From Pseudomonas sp. MTM4 (GTDB lineage Bacteria; Pseudomonadota; Gammaproteobacteria; Pseudomonadales; Pseudomonadaceae), in assembly GCF_019355055.1 (NCBI RefSeq), contig NZ_CP048411.1, positions 3,871,501-3,935,500 of the forward strand: a stretch of 64,000 nt of DNA. Reading direction: 5' to 3'. The position numbers and the translations under genes are program-made. The notes beneath the pieces were generated by a model. It saw nothing but the letters and a program-made list of their open reading frames with translations. It was not told where the DNA came from and did not search any database. This document shows, in pieces, positions 36,872 to 46,540 of the stretch (position 1 is the stretch's first letter; the number at the start of each line of letters is the position of its first letter).

Positions 36872-38218
36872 ATGAGTGAAGTTGAGGGGATAGGCCCGCA
36901 CGTGTTGCCGGGACTGCGCGACAGGATTGCGCAGATCATCGAAGAGGCGAGCCGCCAGGGTGCCAGTGCCTGCGAGGTGTCCGTCTCGATGGAGCAGGGG
37001 CTGTCGACGACGGTTCGTCAGCGAGAAGTGGAAACGGTCGAATTCAATCGTGATCAGGGCTTCGGTATCACGCTGTACGTCGGTCAGCGCAAGGGCTCGG
37101 CGAGTACCACCGGCAGCGGCGACGAGGCGATTCGCGAAACCGTGGCGGCGGCACTGGCGATCGCCAGGCATGCGTCGGAAGACGAATTCGCCGGGCTCGC
37201 CGATCCTGCTCTGATGGCTAAGGATGTGCCGAACCTGGACCTTTACCATCCCTGGAGCATTGCGCCGGATGAGGCGGTGGAGTTGGCCTTGAGCTGCGAG
37301 GCGGCGGCCTTCGCGGCTGATTCGCGCATTCGAAATGCAGACGGCACCAGCCTGAGCACCCACCAAGGGTGCCGCGGCTATGGCAACAGCAACGGCTTCA
37401 TTGGCGCCTACTGCAGCACCCGCCACAGCCTGAGCAGCGTGATGATCGCCGAGTCCGATGGGCAGATGCAGCGCGATTATCACTATGACGTCAGCCGCGT
37501 CGCCAGCGATCTGGCCTCTGCCGAGTCGATCGGTCGTCGTGCCGCTGAGCGCGCCGTTCGCCGTCTCGGCGCTCGCCCCGTGCCGACGTGCGACGTTCCA
37601 GTGCTGTTCTCCTCGGAACTGGCGACTGGGTTGTTTGGGCATTTCCTCGCGGCGATTTCCGGCGGCAATATCTATCGCAAGTCTTCCTATCTGGAAGATG
37701 CGCTGGGCCAGACGCTGTTTCCCGAGTGGCTGAGCCTCGACGAGCGTCCGCACCTGCTGCGCGGGTTGGCCAGTTCGGCCTATGACAGCGATGGCTTGGC
37801 GACCTACGCCAAACCCTTCGTCGAGAATGGCAAGCTGCTTTCCTATGTGATGGGCACCTACTCCGGACGCAAGTTGGGAATGCCCAGCACGGCCAATGCG
37901 GGCGGCGTGCACAACCTTTTCGTCACCCACGGGGATGAGGATCAGGCTGCACTGATTCGCCGTATGGGACGTGGTTTGCTGGTCACCGAGTTGATGGGGC
38001 AGGGCTTGAACCTGGTCACCGGCGACTACTCGCGCGGTGCTGGCGGTTTCTGGGTCGAGAATGGTGAGATTCAGTTCCCGGTACAGGAGGTTACTATCGC
38101 CGGCAATCTGCGCGACATGTTCCGCCAGATCGTCGCGGTCGGCTGCGATGTCGAGACGCGTAGCAGCATTCACACGGGATCGGTGCTGATCGAGCGAATG
38201 AAGGTGGCGGGGAGTTAA
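36872..38218 (+). CDS. pmbA: PmbA/TldE, partner of TldD
   Basis: 448 aa. It has the TldD/PmbA fold but, as usual for TldE, no HExxxH: the corresponding segment reads FSSELATGLFGHFLAAISGG. It is the non-catalytic half of the TldD-TldE protease. The ATG at 36872 follows TTGGAG; an upstream in-frame start at 36845 would add nine residues and lacks family support. Confidence 0.95.
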   Translation: MSEVEGIGPHVLPGLRDRIAQIIEEASRQGASACEVSVSMEQGLSTTVRQREVETVEFNRDQGFGITLYVGQRKGSASTTGSGDEAIRETVAAALAIARHASEDEFAGLADPALMAKDVPNLDLYHPWSIAPDEAVELALSCEAAAFAADSRIRNADGTSLSTHQGCRGYGNSNGFIGAYCSTRHSLSSVMIAESDGQMQRDYHYDVSRVASDLASAESIGRRAAERAVRRLGARPVPTCDVPVLFSSELATGLFGHFLAAISGGNIYRKSSYLEDALGQTLFPEWLSLDERPHLLRGLASSAYDSDGLATYAKPFVENGKLLSYVMGTYSGRKLGMPSTANAGGVHNLFVTHGDEDQAALIRRMGRGLLVTELMGQGLNLVTGDYSRGAGGFWVENGEIQFPVQEVTIAGNLRDMFRQIVAVGCDVETRSSIHTGSVLIERMKVAGS

Positions 38219-38240
38219 AGCGGCAAGTTGAAAGCCGATA

Positions 38241-38345
38241 GCAGCTGGAGGCTGGCTGGGCGAAAAGAGGCTGTAAGGTTGAAGCGAGTAGTTTGAAAAG
38301 GCGCGGCTGGGCTCGGCACTGTTTCGCTTCCAGCCTTCCAGCTGC
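38241..38345. repeat. AGCTT-family long hairpin between convergent pmbA and ptsO
   Basis: GCAGCTGG-A-GGCTGG (38241-38255) pairs with CCAGCC-TT-CCAGCTGC (38330-38345), and GAAGCGA (38281-38287) pairs with TCGCTTC (38324-38330) as an alternative. It fills the gap between the two stop codons and is probably a bidirectional terminator. Confidence 0.55.
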
Positions 38346-38346
38346 T

Positions 38347-38619
38347 CTATTCCCCTTCCTCGAAATAGTCTTCGATCAGTGCTATCAGCGCATCGACCGC
38401 CTCTTGCTCCTGCTCGCCCTCGGTGTGCAGGTGCAGGTTGGTGCCCTTGCTGGCCGCGAGCATCATGACCGCCATGATGCTTTTGCCATCAACGAGGGTG
38501 GCAGGACAACGGCCAATGCGGATGTCGCAGGGAAACCGGTTGGCGACGCCGACGAACTTGGCGGCTGCGCGGGCATGCAGGCCCAGCTTGTTGATGATGG
38601 TGATTTCGCACGAGGGCAT
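38347..38619 (-). CDS. ptsO: NPr, HPr-like phosphocarrier of the nitrogen PTS
   Basis: 90 aa. NPr passes phosphate from PtsP to PtsN. The active-site H15 lies in NKLGLHARAAAKFV, and the regulatory Ser region is VDGKSIMAVMML. AGGA precedes the ATG, which lies nine bases beyond the rapZ stop. Last gene of the rpoN-hpf-ptsN-rapZ-ptsO series. Confidence 0.95.
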   Translation of the reverse strand: MPSCEITIINKLGLHARAAAKFVGVANRFPCDIRIGRCPATLVDGKSIMAVMMLAASKGTNLHLHTEGEQEQEAVDALIALIEDYFEEGE

Positions 38620-38627
38620 GTGGGGTC

Positions 38628-39485
38628 CTAAGCCAGGTCGCGATGGCGTACCTGGACATTCTTCAAAGGTTCGCGCAGCGCCTGGCCGAGTCGCTCGGCC
38701 AGATAGACCGAACGGTGGTGCCCGCCAGTGCAGCCGATGGCGACCGTGACATAGGCGCGATTGCTGGCGGCAAAGCGCGGAAGCCATTTGCTCAAGTAGG
38801 CGAAGATGTCCTGAAACATCTCTTCGACATCCGCTTGTGTGGCGAGATAGTCGATGACGGGCTGGTCCAGCCCGGAAAAGTCGCGCAGATCGGCCTTCCA
38901 GTACGGATTCGGCAGGCAGCGCACATCGAACACGAGGTCGGCATCAACCGGCATTCCACGCTTGAATCCAAAGGACTCGAAGAGAAACGCCGTACCCGGT
39001 TCCGGCTTGTTCAGCAGGCGAAGCTTCAGCGTGTCACGCAATTGATAGAGGTTCAGATGCGTCGTGTCGACCTTGAGATCGGCGAGGTCGATGATGGGAG
39101 CCAGAAGCAGCTCCTCGTCACGGATAGCTTCGGCCAACGAACGATTCTGATTGGTCAGCGGGTGGCGCCGGCGGGTTTCCGAGAAGCGCTTGAGCAGTGT
39201 CTCGTCCGCCGCATCGAGGTACAGCACATCGCACTGGATATGCCGGGCACGGGCCTCTTCGAGCAACTCGGGAAAACGCTTCAACTGGCTGGGCAGGTTG
39301 CGCGCATCGATGGATACGGCGACCTGCGGCTGTATCAGCTCCGTATGCAGCAACGCCCGTTCCGCCAGTTCCGGCAGCAGTCCGGCGGGAAGGTTGTCGA
39401 TACAGTAGAAGCCGTTGTCCTCGAGCACGTCGAGCGCGGTGCTCTTGCCAGACCCGGAGCGACCGCTGACGATGATCAGGCGCAT
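38628..39485 (-). CDS. rapZ: RapZ, RNase adapter / nucleotide-binding protein
   Basis: 285 aa. The N-terminal P-loop GRSGSGKS (residues 8-15) and the C-terminal domain with RFGFKHGLP-like [25 protein letters not shown] and CTGGHHRSV are diagnostic. RapZ senses glucosamine-6-phosphate and steers sRNA decay in enterics; the role in pseudomonads is less clear. The start at 39485 (MRLIIVSG) is the family start. Confidence 0.95.
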   Translation of the reverse strand: MRLIIVSGRSGSGKSTALDVLEDNGFYCIDNLPAGLLPELAERALLHTELIQPQVAVSIDARNLPSQLKRFPELLEEARARHIQCDVLYLDAADETLLKRFSETRRRHPLTNQNRSLAEAIRDEELLLAPIIDLADLKVDTTHLNLYQLRDTLKLRLLNKPEPGTAFLFESFGFKRGMPVDADLVFDVRCLPNPYWKADLRDFSGLDQPVIDYLATQADVEEMFQDIFAYLSKWLPRFAASNRAYVTVAIGCTGGHHRSVYLAERLGQALREPLKNVQVRHRDLA

Positions 39486-39620
39486 GGCGGCGCGACGCCC
39501 GGCAGGATACGAGCGTGCTGGCATGAGCCTGGCTGCACGCTGTACTGTCGAGGTGGTTGGTGCAAGGTTAGGGACACGTCTCTTTCCTCACTCGTCGCAG
39601 GGCCAGCGAGATGGTTTCCG

Positions 39621-40085
39621 CTAGTGGCCGCTCTGAATATCAACGACGGTCTGATACAGATCCTGTCCCGTTCTGGCCTGGCGCAGACGCTCACGAACGT
39701 CCTCGCGATCGAGCATGCTAGCAATCTGGCGAAGCAGTTCGAGGTGTTCGTCAGTCGCCGCTTCCGGCACGAGCAGGACGAACAACAGATCGACCGGAGC
39801 GCCGTCGATGGCATCGAAGTCCACCGGATCATCCAGCCTCAACACCGCGCTGAGTGGCGAGGTGCAGCCGGGCATGCGGCAGTGCGGGATGGCGATCCCG
39901 TTGCCGAAGCCGGTCGAGCCTAGCTTTTCGCGGGCAACGAAGCTTTCGAAAATGGTTTGAGAATCCAGATCTGGAAGGTCTCGGCCAAGCACCTTGGCGA
40001 TCTGTTCCAGTACGCGCTTCTTGCTGCCGCCCGGCACGTTCACGAGGGAACGTGCGGGGGTCAGGATGTTTTCTAGTCGGATCAT
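39621..40085 (-). CDS. ptsN: PtsN, nitrogen-PTS IIA component
   Basis: 154 aa, IIA(Ntr). The phosphorylated histidine is H68 in GIAIPHCRM, and FVAREKLGSTGFGNG precedes it. PtsN output controls K+ transport, polyhydroxyalkanoate metabolism and RpoN-dependent genes. It is 6 bp after hpf and 135 bp before rapZ. Confidence 0.96.
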   Translation of the reverse strand: MIRLENILTPARSLVNVPGGSKKRVLEQIAKVLGRDLPDLDSQTIFESFVAREKLGSTGFGNGIAIPHCRMPGCTSPLSAVLRLDDPVDFDAIDGAPVDLLFVLLVPEAATDEHLELLRQIASMLDREDVRERLRQARTGQDLYQTVVDIQSGH

Positions 40086-40091
40086 GATGGG

Positions 40092-40400
40092 CTAGCGAGC
40101 TATTGCACCCTGGTTATGGTCGAGCTGTTTTTCTTTGTGCTTGATGAGCTGCCGATCGAGCTTGTCGGCAAGGAGATCGATTGCCGCGTACATGTCTTCA
40201 TGCTCGGCATTGGCGACGACCTCGCGTCCGGCGACGTGCAGTGTGGCTTCGGCTTTTTGCTTGAGCTTTTCGACTTGGAGGATCACCTGAACGGCAATGA
40301 TGCGATCGAAATGCCGTTCCAGTCGGCTGAATTTCTCTTCGACGTAGTTACGCAGGGCTTCTGTGATTTCCAGATGAAGTCCAGTGATGTTGGTTTGCAT
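40092..40400 (-). CDS. hpf: Hibernation-promoting factor, short form
   Basis: 102 aa. It binds 30S at the mRNA/tRNA channel and promotes 100S dimers with RMF in stationary phase. MQTNITGLHLEITEALRNYVEEKFSRLERHFD and ATLHVAGREVVANAEHEDMYAAIDLLADKLDRQL are the standard motifs. A strong AAGGAG precedes the ATG at 40400. It lies directly downstream of rpoN. Confidence 0.95.
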   Translation of the reverse strand: MQTNITGLHLEITEALRNYVEEKFSRLERHFDRIIAVQVILQVEKLKQKAEATLHVAGREVVANAEHEDMYAAIDLLADKLDRQLIKHKEKQLDHNQGAIAR

Positions 40401-40468
40401 ACTGCATCTCCTTTTTGCCACGTGCGATTGACGGGATGACCCGCCACCGGAAGAAATCGACCTGACAT

Positions 40469-41977
40469 TTACATCAACCGCTTACGTTCGCTGGATGGTG
40501 CGATACCGAGTGATTCGCGGTACTTAGCGACGGTACGGCGTGCAACTTGAATCCCCTGTGCCTCCAGTAAACCAGCGATCTTGCTGTCGCTCAATGGCTT
40601 TTTCGGGTTTTCCGCAGCCACCAGTTTTTTGAGTATCGCCCGTATGGCGGTGGAAGAGCATTCGCCGCCCTCCGCCGTGCTGACATGGCTGGAGAAGAAG
40701 TACTTCAGCTCATAGATGCCGCGTGGCGTGTGCATGTACTTCTGCGTGGTGACTCGTGAGATCGTCGACTCATGCATGCCTACCGCCTCGGCGATGTCGT
40801 GCAGCACCAGCGGCTTCATCGCTTCATCGCCGTGCTCGAAGAAGCCGCGTTGATGTTCGACGATCTGCGTGGCGACCTTCATCAGCGTCTCGTTGCGGCT
40901 GAGCAGGCTCTTGATGAACCAGCGCGCCTCCTGAAGCTGGTTGCGCATGAAGGTGTTGTCGGCACTGGCATCGGCGCGTTTGACGAAGCCTGCGTACTGA
41001 GCGTTCACGCGCAGGCGGGGCATTGCCTCCTGGTTCAGTTCGACCAGCCAGCGGCCATTGTGCTTGCGCACGATCACGTCGGGCACGACATACTCCGGCT
41101 CGCTCGCTTCGATCTGCGAGCCGGGCCGTGGATTGAGCGTCTGGATCAGATCGATGACTTGGCGCAGCTCGTCTTCCTTGAGCTTCATGCGGCGCATCAG
41201 CAGGCTGTAGTCACGGCTGCCGAGGATATCCAGATGGTCGCTGACCAGCCGCACCGCCTCGCTTAACCACAGGGTTCGCTCCGGCAGTTGACGCAGTTGC
41301 AACAGCAGGCACTCGCGCAAGTCACGTGCCCCGATGCCAGCCGGTTCGAATTGCTGAATGCGGCGCAGCACCACCTCGATCTCGTCGAGTTCGATTTCCA
41401 GCTCTGGATCGAACGACTCGAGTACTTCCTCAAGGGTCTCGTCGAGGTAACCCTGTGGGTTGATGCAGTCGATCAATGTGGCTGCGATAAGGCGGTCTGT
41501 ATCGCTCATCGGTGCGAGATTGAGCTGCCAGAGCAAGTGGCTCTGCAGGCTTTCACCGGCTGAGGTTCGAGTGGTGAAATCCCATTCGTCATCATCGCTG
41601 CTGGGCAGGCTGCTGGCGCTCGTCTGGTAGATGTCTTCCCAGGCGGTGTCCACCGGAAGCTCATCGGGAATGCGGTCACCCCAATCGCCTTCCTCGAGGT
41701 TCTCCACCGTGTTGATGGGTTCCTCGTAGTGATTGTCAGGCTCGCTCTGTTCGGTCGGCGTGCTTTCCGGCTTTTTCTCGATCGACTCGGCCATCGGATC
41801 GGAGTGATCGAAATCCTCTCCGTCCTCTTCACGCTCGAGCATGGGATTGGAATCCAACGCTTCCTGAATCTCCTGCTGGAGATCGAGCGTGGATAACTGG
41901 AGCAGTCGTATGGGTTGTTGCAGCTGCGGTGTCATCGTCAGCTGCTGGCCCATCTTCAGGACTAGCGATGGTTTCAT
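40469..41977 (-). CDS. rpoN: RNA polymerase sigma-54 factor
   Basis: 502 aa. Region I is Gln/Leu-rich ([20 protein letters not shown]), region II is a long acidic stretch (about 48-125), then come the core-binding domain, the helix-turn-helix and the RpoN box [10 protein letters not shown] near residues 480-489 that reads the -24 element. It controls nitrogen assimilation, motility and many transporters. 149 bp separate it from lptB, enough for its own promoter. Confidence 0.97.
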   Translation of the reverse strand: MKPSLVLKMGQQLTMTPQLQQPIRLLQLSTLDLQQEIQEALDSNPMLEREEDGEDFDHSDPMAESIEKKPESTPTEQSEPDNHYEEPINTVENLEEGDWGDRIPDELPVDTAWEDIYQTSASSLPSSDDDEWDFTTRTSAGESLQSHLLWQLNLAPMSDTDRLIAATLIDCINPQGYLDETLEEVLESFDPELEIELDEIEVVLRRIQQFEPAGIGARDLRECLLLQLRQLPERTLWLSEAVRLVSDHLDILGSRDYSLLMRRMKLKEDELRQVIDLIQTLNPRPGSQIEASEPEYVVPDVIVRKHNGRWLVELNQEAMPRLRVNAQYAGFVKRADASADNTFMRNQLQEARWFIKSLLSRNETLMKVATQIVEHQRGFFEHGDEAMKPLVLHDIAEAVGMHESTISRVTTQKYMHTPRGIYELKYFFSSHVSTAEGGECSSTAIRAILKKLVAAENPKKPLSDSKIAGLLEAQGIQVARRTVAKYRESLGIAPSSERKRLM

Positions 41978-42126
41978 GGCAGAGGACTTCGAACCTTGTT
42001 TGCCGGCGCAACCGCGCCTGTTCCGATTTCGCTGGCGCTGGCAGGCGCCAATGTAAGCAAATTATATGCCTGCCATCGAAGCTTTTGCCTAGTCCTGGGT
42101 GGCCGTCTCGGCGGAAAAAAATGACA

Positions 42127-42852
42127 TCAGAGGCGGAATTCGTGCCCGAGGTAAACTTCCTTGACCAGCTGATTGGCCAAGATCGTCTCGGCGCCACCTT
42201 CGGCAATCAGTTGGCCATCGTTGACGATGTAGGCGGTTTCGCAGATGTCCAGTGTTTCGCGTACGTTGTGGTCGGTGATGAGTACGCCGATGCCTTTGGC
42301 CTTGAGATGGTGAATGATCTGTTTGATGTCGCCGACCGAAATAGGGTCGACGCCCGCAAAGGGCTCGTCTAGAAGAATGAACTTGGGCGCGGTGGCCAGG
42401 GCGCGGGCAATTTCGACGCGCCGCCGCTCGCCACCCGAGAGGCTCATGCCGAGGCTGTCGCGAATGTGGTGGATATGAAATTCCTGCAAGAGCCCTTCAA
42501 GCGCTTGCTGACGCCCGCTGCGATCGAGGTCCTTGCGGGTTTCCAGGATCGCCATGATGTTGTCGGTTACCGACAGTTTGCGGAAGATAGACGCTTCCTG
42601 CGGCAAGTAGCCGATGCCTGCGCGCGCGCGACCATGCATGGGCAGATGCGTGACGTCCTGTTCGTCGATCAGCACGCGGCCCTGATCGGCCTTCACCAGC
42701 CCGACGATCATATAGAAACAAGTGGTTTTCCCGGCGCCGTTCGGCCCCAGCAGACCAACGATCTGTCCGCTTCCAATGGACAGACTTACATCACGCACGA
42801 CTTGGCGGCTTTTGTAACTCTTCGCCAGATGCTGGGCCTTGAGGGTCGCCAT
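42127..42852 (-). CDS. lptB: LptB, ATPase of the LPS exporter
   Basis: 241 aa ABC ATPase that powers LptFG and LPS movement along the Lpt bridge. Walker A GPNGAGKT, signature LSGGERRR, Walker [13 protein letters not shown] and the H-loop ITDHNVRET are intact. The ATG at 42852 overlaps the lptA stop by one base. Confidence 0.97.
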   Translation of the reverse strand: MATLKAQHLAKSYKSRQVVRDVSLSIGSGQIVGLLGPNGAGKTTCFYMIVGLVKADQGRVLIDEQDVTHLPMHGRARAGIGYLPQEASIFRKLSVTDNIMAILETRKDLDRSGRQQALEGLLQEFHIHHIRDSLGMSLSGGERRRVEIARALATAPKFILLDEPFAGVDPISVGDIKQIIHHLKAKGIGVLITDHNVRETLDICETAYIVNDGQLIAEGGAETILANQLVKEVYLGHEFRL

Positions 42853-43400
42853 TACTCGGTCTGCTCCGCTGCCGGCTGATCTTTACTGCGCGGCTGAATC
42901 ACCATGTCCACGCGCGGGCGCGGCGTGGTGACATCGGTATCGGTCGCACGGCCGGCATTGACGATCTGCCGCTGGGTGTCATAGACGATTTTTTCGCCTT
43001 CGAAGGTATTGCCTTCCTGAACGACTTTCGCCTGATCGATCAGGACGATGCGCTCGTTGGCTGCGAAATACTGGATGGTCAGGCCGTAAGCCTTGACGAT
43101 CTCCTTGTCGACCGCAGGCTTCTGCTCATAGTAGGCGGGCTTGCCGATGGATGTGAATACCTCCACATCGCCATTTTCGTCCTGGGTGATCGTCACCGTA
43201 TCGCCAGTGATCTTCATGGTGCCCTGGGTGATCACCACATCGCCGCGATATACGGCTACGCCCTGTCGATCATCAAGTTCCGCGGTATCCGCCTGGACGC
43301 GGATCGGCTGGTTGCGGTCTTCTGGAAGCGCATGTGCAGTCGTGCCAAGCAGAAAGATGCTCAAGCCGATCAGGAGGGGGAGGGTCTTAACGCAGCTCAT
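42852..43400 (-). CDS. lptA: LptA, periplasmic LPS bridge protein
   Basis: 182 aa with a signal peptide (about 1-24, ending TAHA). The OstA/LptA jelly-roll repeats are visible ([64 protein letters not shown]). It polymerises to span the periplasm between LptC and LptD. It overlaps lptC by 14 bp. Confidence 0.95.
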   Translation of the reverse strand: MSCVKTLPLLIGLSIFLLGTTAHALPEDRNQPIRVQADTAELDDRQGVAVYRGDVVITQGTMKITGDTVTITQDENGDVEVFTSIGKPAYYEQKPAVDKEIVKAYGLTIQYFAANERIVLIDQAKVVQEGNTFEGEKIVYDTQRQIVNAGRATDTDVTTPRPRVDMVIQPRSKDQPAAEQTE

Positions 43401-43959
43401 GCTGGCCTCTTACATTGGATAGCAGGAGCATCCTGCCTTCATTCAGATACGCTTTCATGCCCGTGGCGGTAGTCACGCCGTTCGCGGCGACGATTCTAAC
43501 GGGTTGGCGGGTCTCGGCATAATCCTTCTCGGGAAGCACCGTCATCCGGCTGGTGGTGACTATCGTCGGACGTCCCTCGGCGTCGTTGCGTTCGATCCTG
43601 ACGTTATCGATCAGCTCGACTTCCTCGCCCTTCGGGCCGACTTCTCCACGCTCGCTGGTGATATGCCACGGCAACTCAGCGCCCCGATAGGAACGCAGAT
43701 CGGGGCGGGTCAGCAGGCTGACATCGCTGGCCTTGACGTGCTCGACCTTCTCGGAGAACAGCACGTAGTTGCGCTTGCCATCCGGTTGATACTGCACGGT
43801 TCGTGAGTTGATGACGTAAAAGTCGATCGGCGATGTCTCGCCCTGTGTCACCGGAGCTTCCTGCATGAAGCTTTCGGGGCGAATGTTCCAGTAGCCGACA
43901 GCGATCAGTAACAGTGCGATCAGCAGCAGGACGGCAGGGAAGCGGATTCTGCTCAGCAT
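43387..43959 (-). CDS. lptC: LptC, inner-membrane LPS transport component
   Basis: 190 aa. A single N-terminal helix (about 7-24, FPAVLLLIALLLIAVGYW) is followed by a periplasmic beta-jelly roll (MQEAPVTQ...FYVINSRTVQYQPDGKRNY, GAELPWHITSERGEVGPKGEEVELIDNVRIER). It docks LptA onto LptBFG. It lies between kdsC (8 bp upstream) and lptA (overlap). Confidence 0.93.
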   Translation of the reverse strand: MLSRIRFPAVLLLIALLLIAVGYWNIRPESFMQEAPVTQGETSPIDFYVINSRTVQYQPDGKRNYVLFSEKVEHVKASDVSLLTRPDLRSYRGAELPWHITSERGEVGPKGEEVELIDNVRIERNDAEGRPTIVTTSRMTVLPEKDYAETRQPVRIVAANGVTTATGMKAYLNEGRMLLLSNVRGQHELR

Positions 43960-43967
43960 TGGAACCT

Positions 43968-44489
43968 CTAGAGATAAGCGGCCTGGGCGGCTTCGAGGCT
44001 GCCCTGCGCGCGCATGATCAGTTCGCAGAACTCGCGCGCTGCGCCTTCGCCGCCGCGGGCGCTGGTCACACCATGGGCATGATCGCGGACGAAGGCGTCG
44101 GCGCTGGCGACGGCCATTCCCAGACCGACCCTGCGGATCACCGGCAGGTCCGGCAAGTCATCGCCTAGATAGGCCACTTCAGCGTAGTCGAGTCCGAGTT
44201 CGGCGAGCAGTTCATCGAGGACCACCAGTTTGTCCTCGCGTCCTTGGTAGAGATGCTGGATGCCGAGGTTCTGTGCGCGACGCTCGACCACTGGCGTCTT
44301 GCGACCGCTGATGATCGCGGTTCGCACCCCTGAATTGATCAGCATCTTGATGCCATGGCCGTCGAGTGTGTTGAATGTCTTGAATTCGCTGCCGTCGACG
44401 AGAAAGTACAGCTTGCCGTCCGTGAGTACACCGTCGACGTCGAAAATGGCCAGGCGAATGTCGCGGGCGCGCCGCAGTAGGTCGTTCAC
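43968..44489 (-). CDS. kdsC: KdsC, Kdo-8-phosphate phosphatase
   Basis: 173 aa HAD enzyme that releases Kdo for LPS inner core. The nucleophile motif DVDGVLTDG (about 18-26), IISGRKTPVVERR and the acidic YLGDDLPDLPV motif are intact. The start codon is GTG at 44489, immediately beside the kdsD stop. Confidence 0.96.
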   Translation of the reverse strand: MNDLLRRARDIRLAIFDVDGVLTDGKLYFLVDGSEFKTFNTLDGHGIKMLINSGVRTAIISGRKTPVVERRAQNLGIQHLYQGREDKLVVLDELLAELGLDYAEVAYLGDDLPDLPVIRRVGLGMAVASADAFVRDHAHGVTSARGGEGAAREFCELIMRAQGSLEAAQAAYL

Positions 44490-45464
44490 TTACATCACTC
44501 CCGCACGCAACAGATCATGCATGTTCAGCGCGCCGACCGGTCGGTCATTGTCATCGACCACCACCAGCGCGTTGATCTTGTTGTCTTCCATGATTCTCAG
44601 AGCTTCAGCGGCGAGCATGTCGGCGCTGGCGGTCTTGCCGTGGATGGTCATGACCTGATCGATGCTGGCCTGACGCACGTCGACGCCTTTGTCCAGCGTA
44701 CGGCGCAGGTCGCCGTCAGTGAATATGCCGGCCAGACCGCCATCGGCCTCCACCACCGCCGTCATGCCGAGCCCTTTCTGAGTCATTTCCAGCAATGCTT
44801 CGCGTAATGGTGTGCCGCGCTTGACCTGGGGCAGACGATCGCCTGCGTGCATGACATGTTCGACCTTGAGCAGCAGGCGTCTGCCGAGTGCACCGCCCGG
44901 GTGCGAGAAGGCGAAATCCTCGGCGGTGAATCCGCGCGCTTCGAGCAGGGCGATCGCCAGGGCGTCACCGAGTACCAGGCTGACGGTGGTCGAGGAGGTC
45001 GGCGCGAGATTTAGCGGGCAAGCTTCGATGGCTACGCTCGCGTCGAGGTTGACCGCCGCCGCCTTGGCGAGCACCGACTCGGGATTGCCAGTCATGCTGA
45101 TTAAGATGATGCCGAGACGTTTGATCAGTGGCAGCAATGTCACGATCTCGTTAGTGCTGCCGGAGTTGGACAGGGCCAGAACGACGTCGTCGCGGGTAAT
45201 CATGCCCATGTCGCCATGGCTGGCTTCGGCTGGGTGAACGAAGAACGCAGTGGTTCCGGTGCTGGCGAGCGTGGCAGCGATTTTGTTGCCGATATGTCCG
45301 GACTTGCCCATACCGACCACGACGACGCGGCCTTTGCATTGCAGGATGAGCTCGCATGCCTTGACGAACTGTTCATCGATGCGGGCCTTGAGTTGCTCGA
45401 CCGCTTCAATTTCCATGCGAATGGTCCGCTGGGCAGTCTCGATCAGCTGGCTGCTCTGACTCAT
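44490..45464 (-). CDS. kdsD: KdsD, arabinose-5-phosphate isomerase
   Basis: 324 aa. It converts ribulose-5-phosphate to arabinose-5-phosphate, the Kdo precursor. An N-terminal SIS sugar-isomerase domain (GKGRVVVVGMGKSGHIGNK-type motif, SNSGSTNEI, TSSTTVSLVLGDALA) precedes two CBS domains (about 205-324, GIFTDGDLRR, INALVVVDDNDRPVG). ATG 45464 matches the family start; the upstream open frame is not conserved protein. First gene of the kdsD-kdsC-lptCAB run. Confidence 0.96.
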   Translation of the reverse strand: MSQSSQLIETAQRTIRMEIEAVEQLKARIDEQFVKACELILQCKGRVVVVGMGKSGHIGNKIAATLASTGTTAFFVHPAEASHGDMGMITRDDVVLALSNSGSTNEIVTLLPLIKRLGIILISMTGNPESVLAKAAAVNLDASVAIEACPLNLAPTSSTTVSLVLGDALAIALLEARGFTAEDFAFSHPGGALGRRLLLKVEHVMHAGDRLPQVKRGTPLREALLEMTQKGLGMTAVVEADGGLAGIFTDGDLRRTLDKGVDVRQASIDQVMTIHGKTASADMLAAEALRIMEDNKINALVVVDDNDRPVGALNMHDLLRAGVM

Positions 45465-45495
45465 GTCTGTTTCATCGCCTGAATGAAAGCGCGGG

Positions 45496-45501
45496 ATTAT
45501 A
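45496..45501 (-). promoter_or_regulatory. Probable kdsD promoter, -10 element
   Basis: A perfect TATAAT on the minus strand, 31 bp upstream of the kdsD ATG. The -35 is not obvious. It likely drives kdsD-kdsC-lptCAB. Confidence 0.45.
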
Positions 45502-45613
45502 GCGGCAAACCCATCGCGGCTCACCGAAAAGCTTTCAAGCGGATCGTCGCGTCTGAAGCTGAACTCAAGCTGAACGAATGTGCGCTCGCTCATGCGGCGA
45601 TACAGACGCTGGC

Positions 45614-45642
45614 TTGGGAGGCTCCCGGCGCGGTGCTATAGT
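45614..45642 (+). promoter_or_regulatory. mla operon promoter
   Basis: -35 TTGGGA (45614-45619), an exact 17-bp spacer and -10 TATAGT (45637-45642), 82 bp upstream of the mlaF ATG. It would give a leader of about 75 nt holding the hairpin described separately. Confidence 0.6.
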
Positions 45643-45660
45643 TCGCGCCGCCAAAACGGC

Positions 45661-45705
45661 TCTGCGAAGTATCTCCGAAACATCGGAGGGCGTCAGATTC
45701 GCAGA
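45661..45705 (+). promoter_or_regulatory. Structured 5' leader hairpin of the mla operon
   Basis: TCTGCGAA (45661-45668) pairs perfectly with TTCGCAGA (45698-45705), and inside it CTCCGA (45673-45678) pairs with TCGGAG (45683-45688) around an AACA loop. The element ends about eight bases before the GAGGAG ribosome site. It has no U-tract, so it is not a terminator; an mRNA-stability or regulator-binding element is more likely. Confidence 0.5.
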
Positions 45706-45724
45706 CCGTATCCGAGGAGATCCG

Positions 45725-46540
45725 ATGAGCGCCGCCAACGCTAACGCCGTCGAGCTGAAGGGGGTTACCTTCATGCGCGGCGAGCGGAGCATTTTCAATA
45801 ATGTCGATATCGTCATACCGCGAGGCAAGGTGACGGCCATCATGGGGCCGTCCGGCTGCGGTAAGACCACGCTGCTGCGTCTGATCGCCGCCCAGCTCAA
45901 GCCGACCAGCGGCGAAGTCTGGGTGGCCGGGACCAACCTGCCCACGCTGTCGCGTCGCGAACTGTTCGACATGCGCAAGCAGATGGGCGTGCTGTTCCAA
46001 AGCGGTGCACTGTTCACCGATCTCGATGTCTTCGAAAACGTCGCCTTCCCGCTGCGGGTGCATACCAAACTGCCGGAAGAGATGATTCGCGACATCGTTC
46101 TGATGAAGCTGCAGGCGGTGGGTTTGCGTGGTGCGGTGGAGCTGATGCCCGATGAGTTGTCCGGCGGTATGAAGCGTCGCGTGGCGTTGGCGCGGGCGAT
46201 CGCGCTCGATCCGCAGATCCTCATGTACGACGAACCTTTCGCCGGCCAGGACCCGATTGCCATGGGCGTGCTGGTGCAGCTGATTCGTCTGCTCAACGAT
46301 GCACTGGGCATTACCAGTATCGTGGTTTCCCATGACCTGGCCGAAACCTCCAGTATTGCCGATTACATTTATGTGGTCGGCGATGGGCAGGTGCTGGGGC
46401 AGGGCACGCCGGCCGAGCTGCGCGAATCCACGAACCCGCGTATCCAGCAATTCATGCGAGGCGCGGCGGATGGTCCAGTGCCTTTCCATTTTCCGGCGCC
46501 GGCCTATGCCGAGGACTTGTTGCGAGGCTCCGATGCGTAA
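45725..46540 (+). CDS. mlaF: MlaF (Ttg2A), ATPase of the phospholipid transporter
   Basis: 271 aa ABC ATPase of the MlaFEDB complex that keeps outer-membrane lipid asymmetry. Walker [10 protein letters not shown], signature LSGGMKRR, Walker [14 protein letters not shown] and the H-loop VSHDLAET are intact, with the MlaF-type C-terminal extension. GAGGAG precedes ATG 45725; upstream in-frame codons are leader sequence. It overlaps mlaE by eight bases. This operon (ttg2) is also tied to solvent tolerance in pseudomonads. Confidence 0.95.
   Translation: MSAANANAVELKGVTFMRGERSIFNNVDIVIPRGKVTAIMGPSGCGKTTLLRLIAAQLKPTSGEVWVAGTNLPTLSRRELFDMRKQMGVLFQSGALFTDLDVFENVAFPLRVHTKLPEEMIRDIVLMKLQAVGLRGAVELMPDELSGGMKRRVALARAIALDPQILMYDEPFAGQDPIAMGVLVQLIRLLNDALGITSIVVSHDLAETSSIADYIYVVGDGQVLGQGTPAELRESTNPRIQQFMRGAADGPVPFHFPAPAYAEDLLRGSDA

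Noticed and set aside
36854..38173. 439-codon minus-strand frame opposite pmbA
   Set aside because: Antisense shadow of pmbA; no start signal and no family resemblance.
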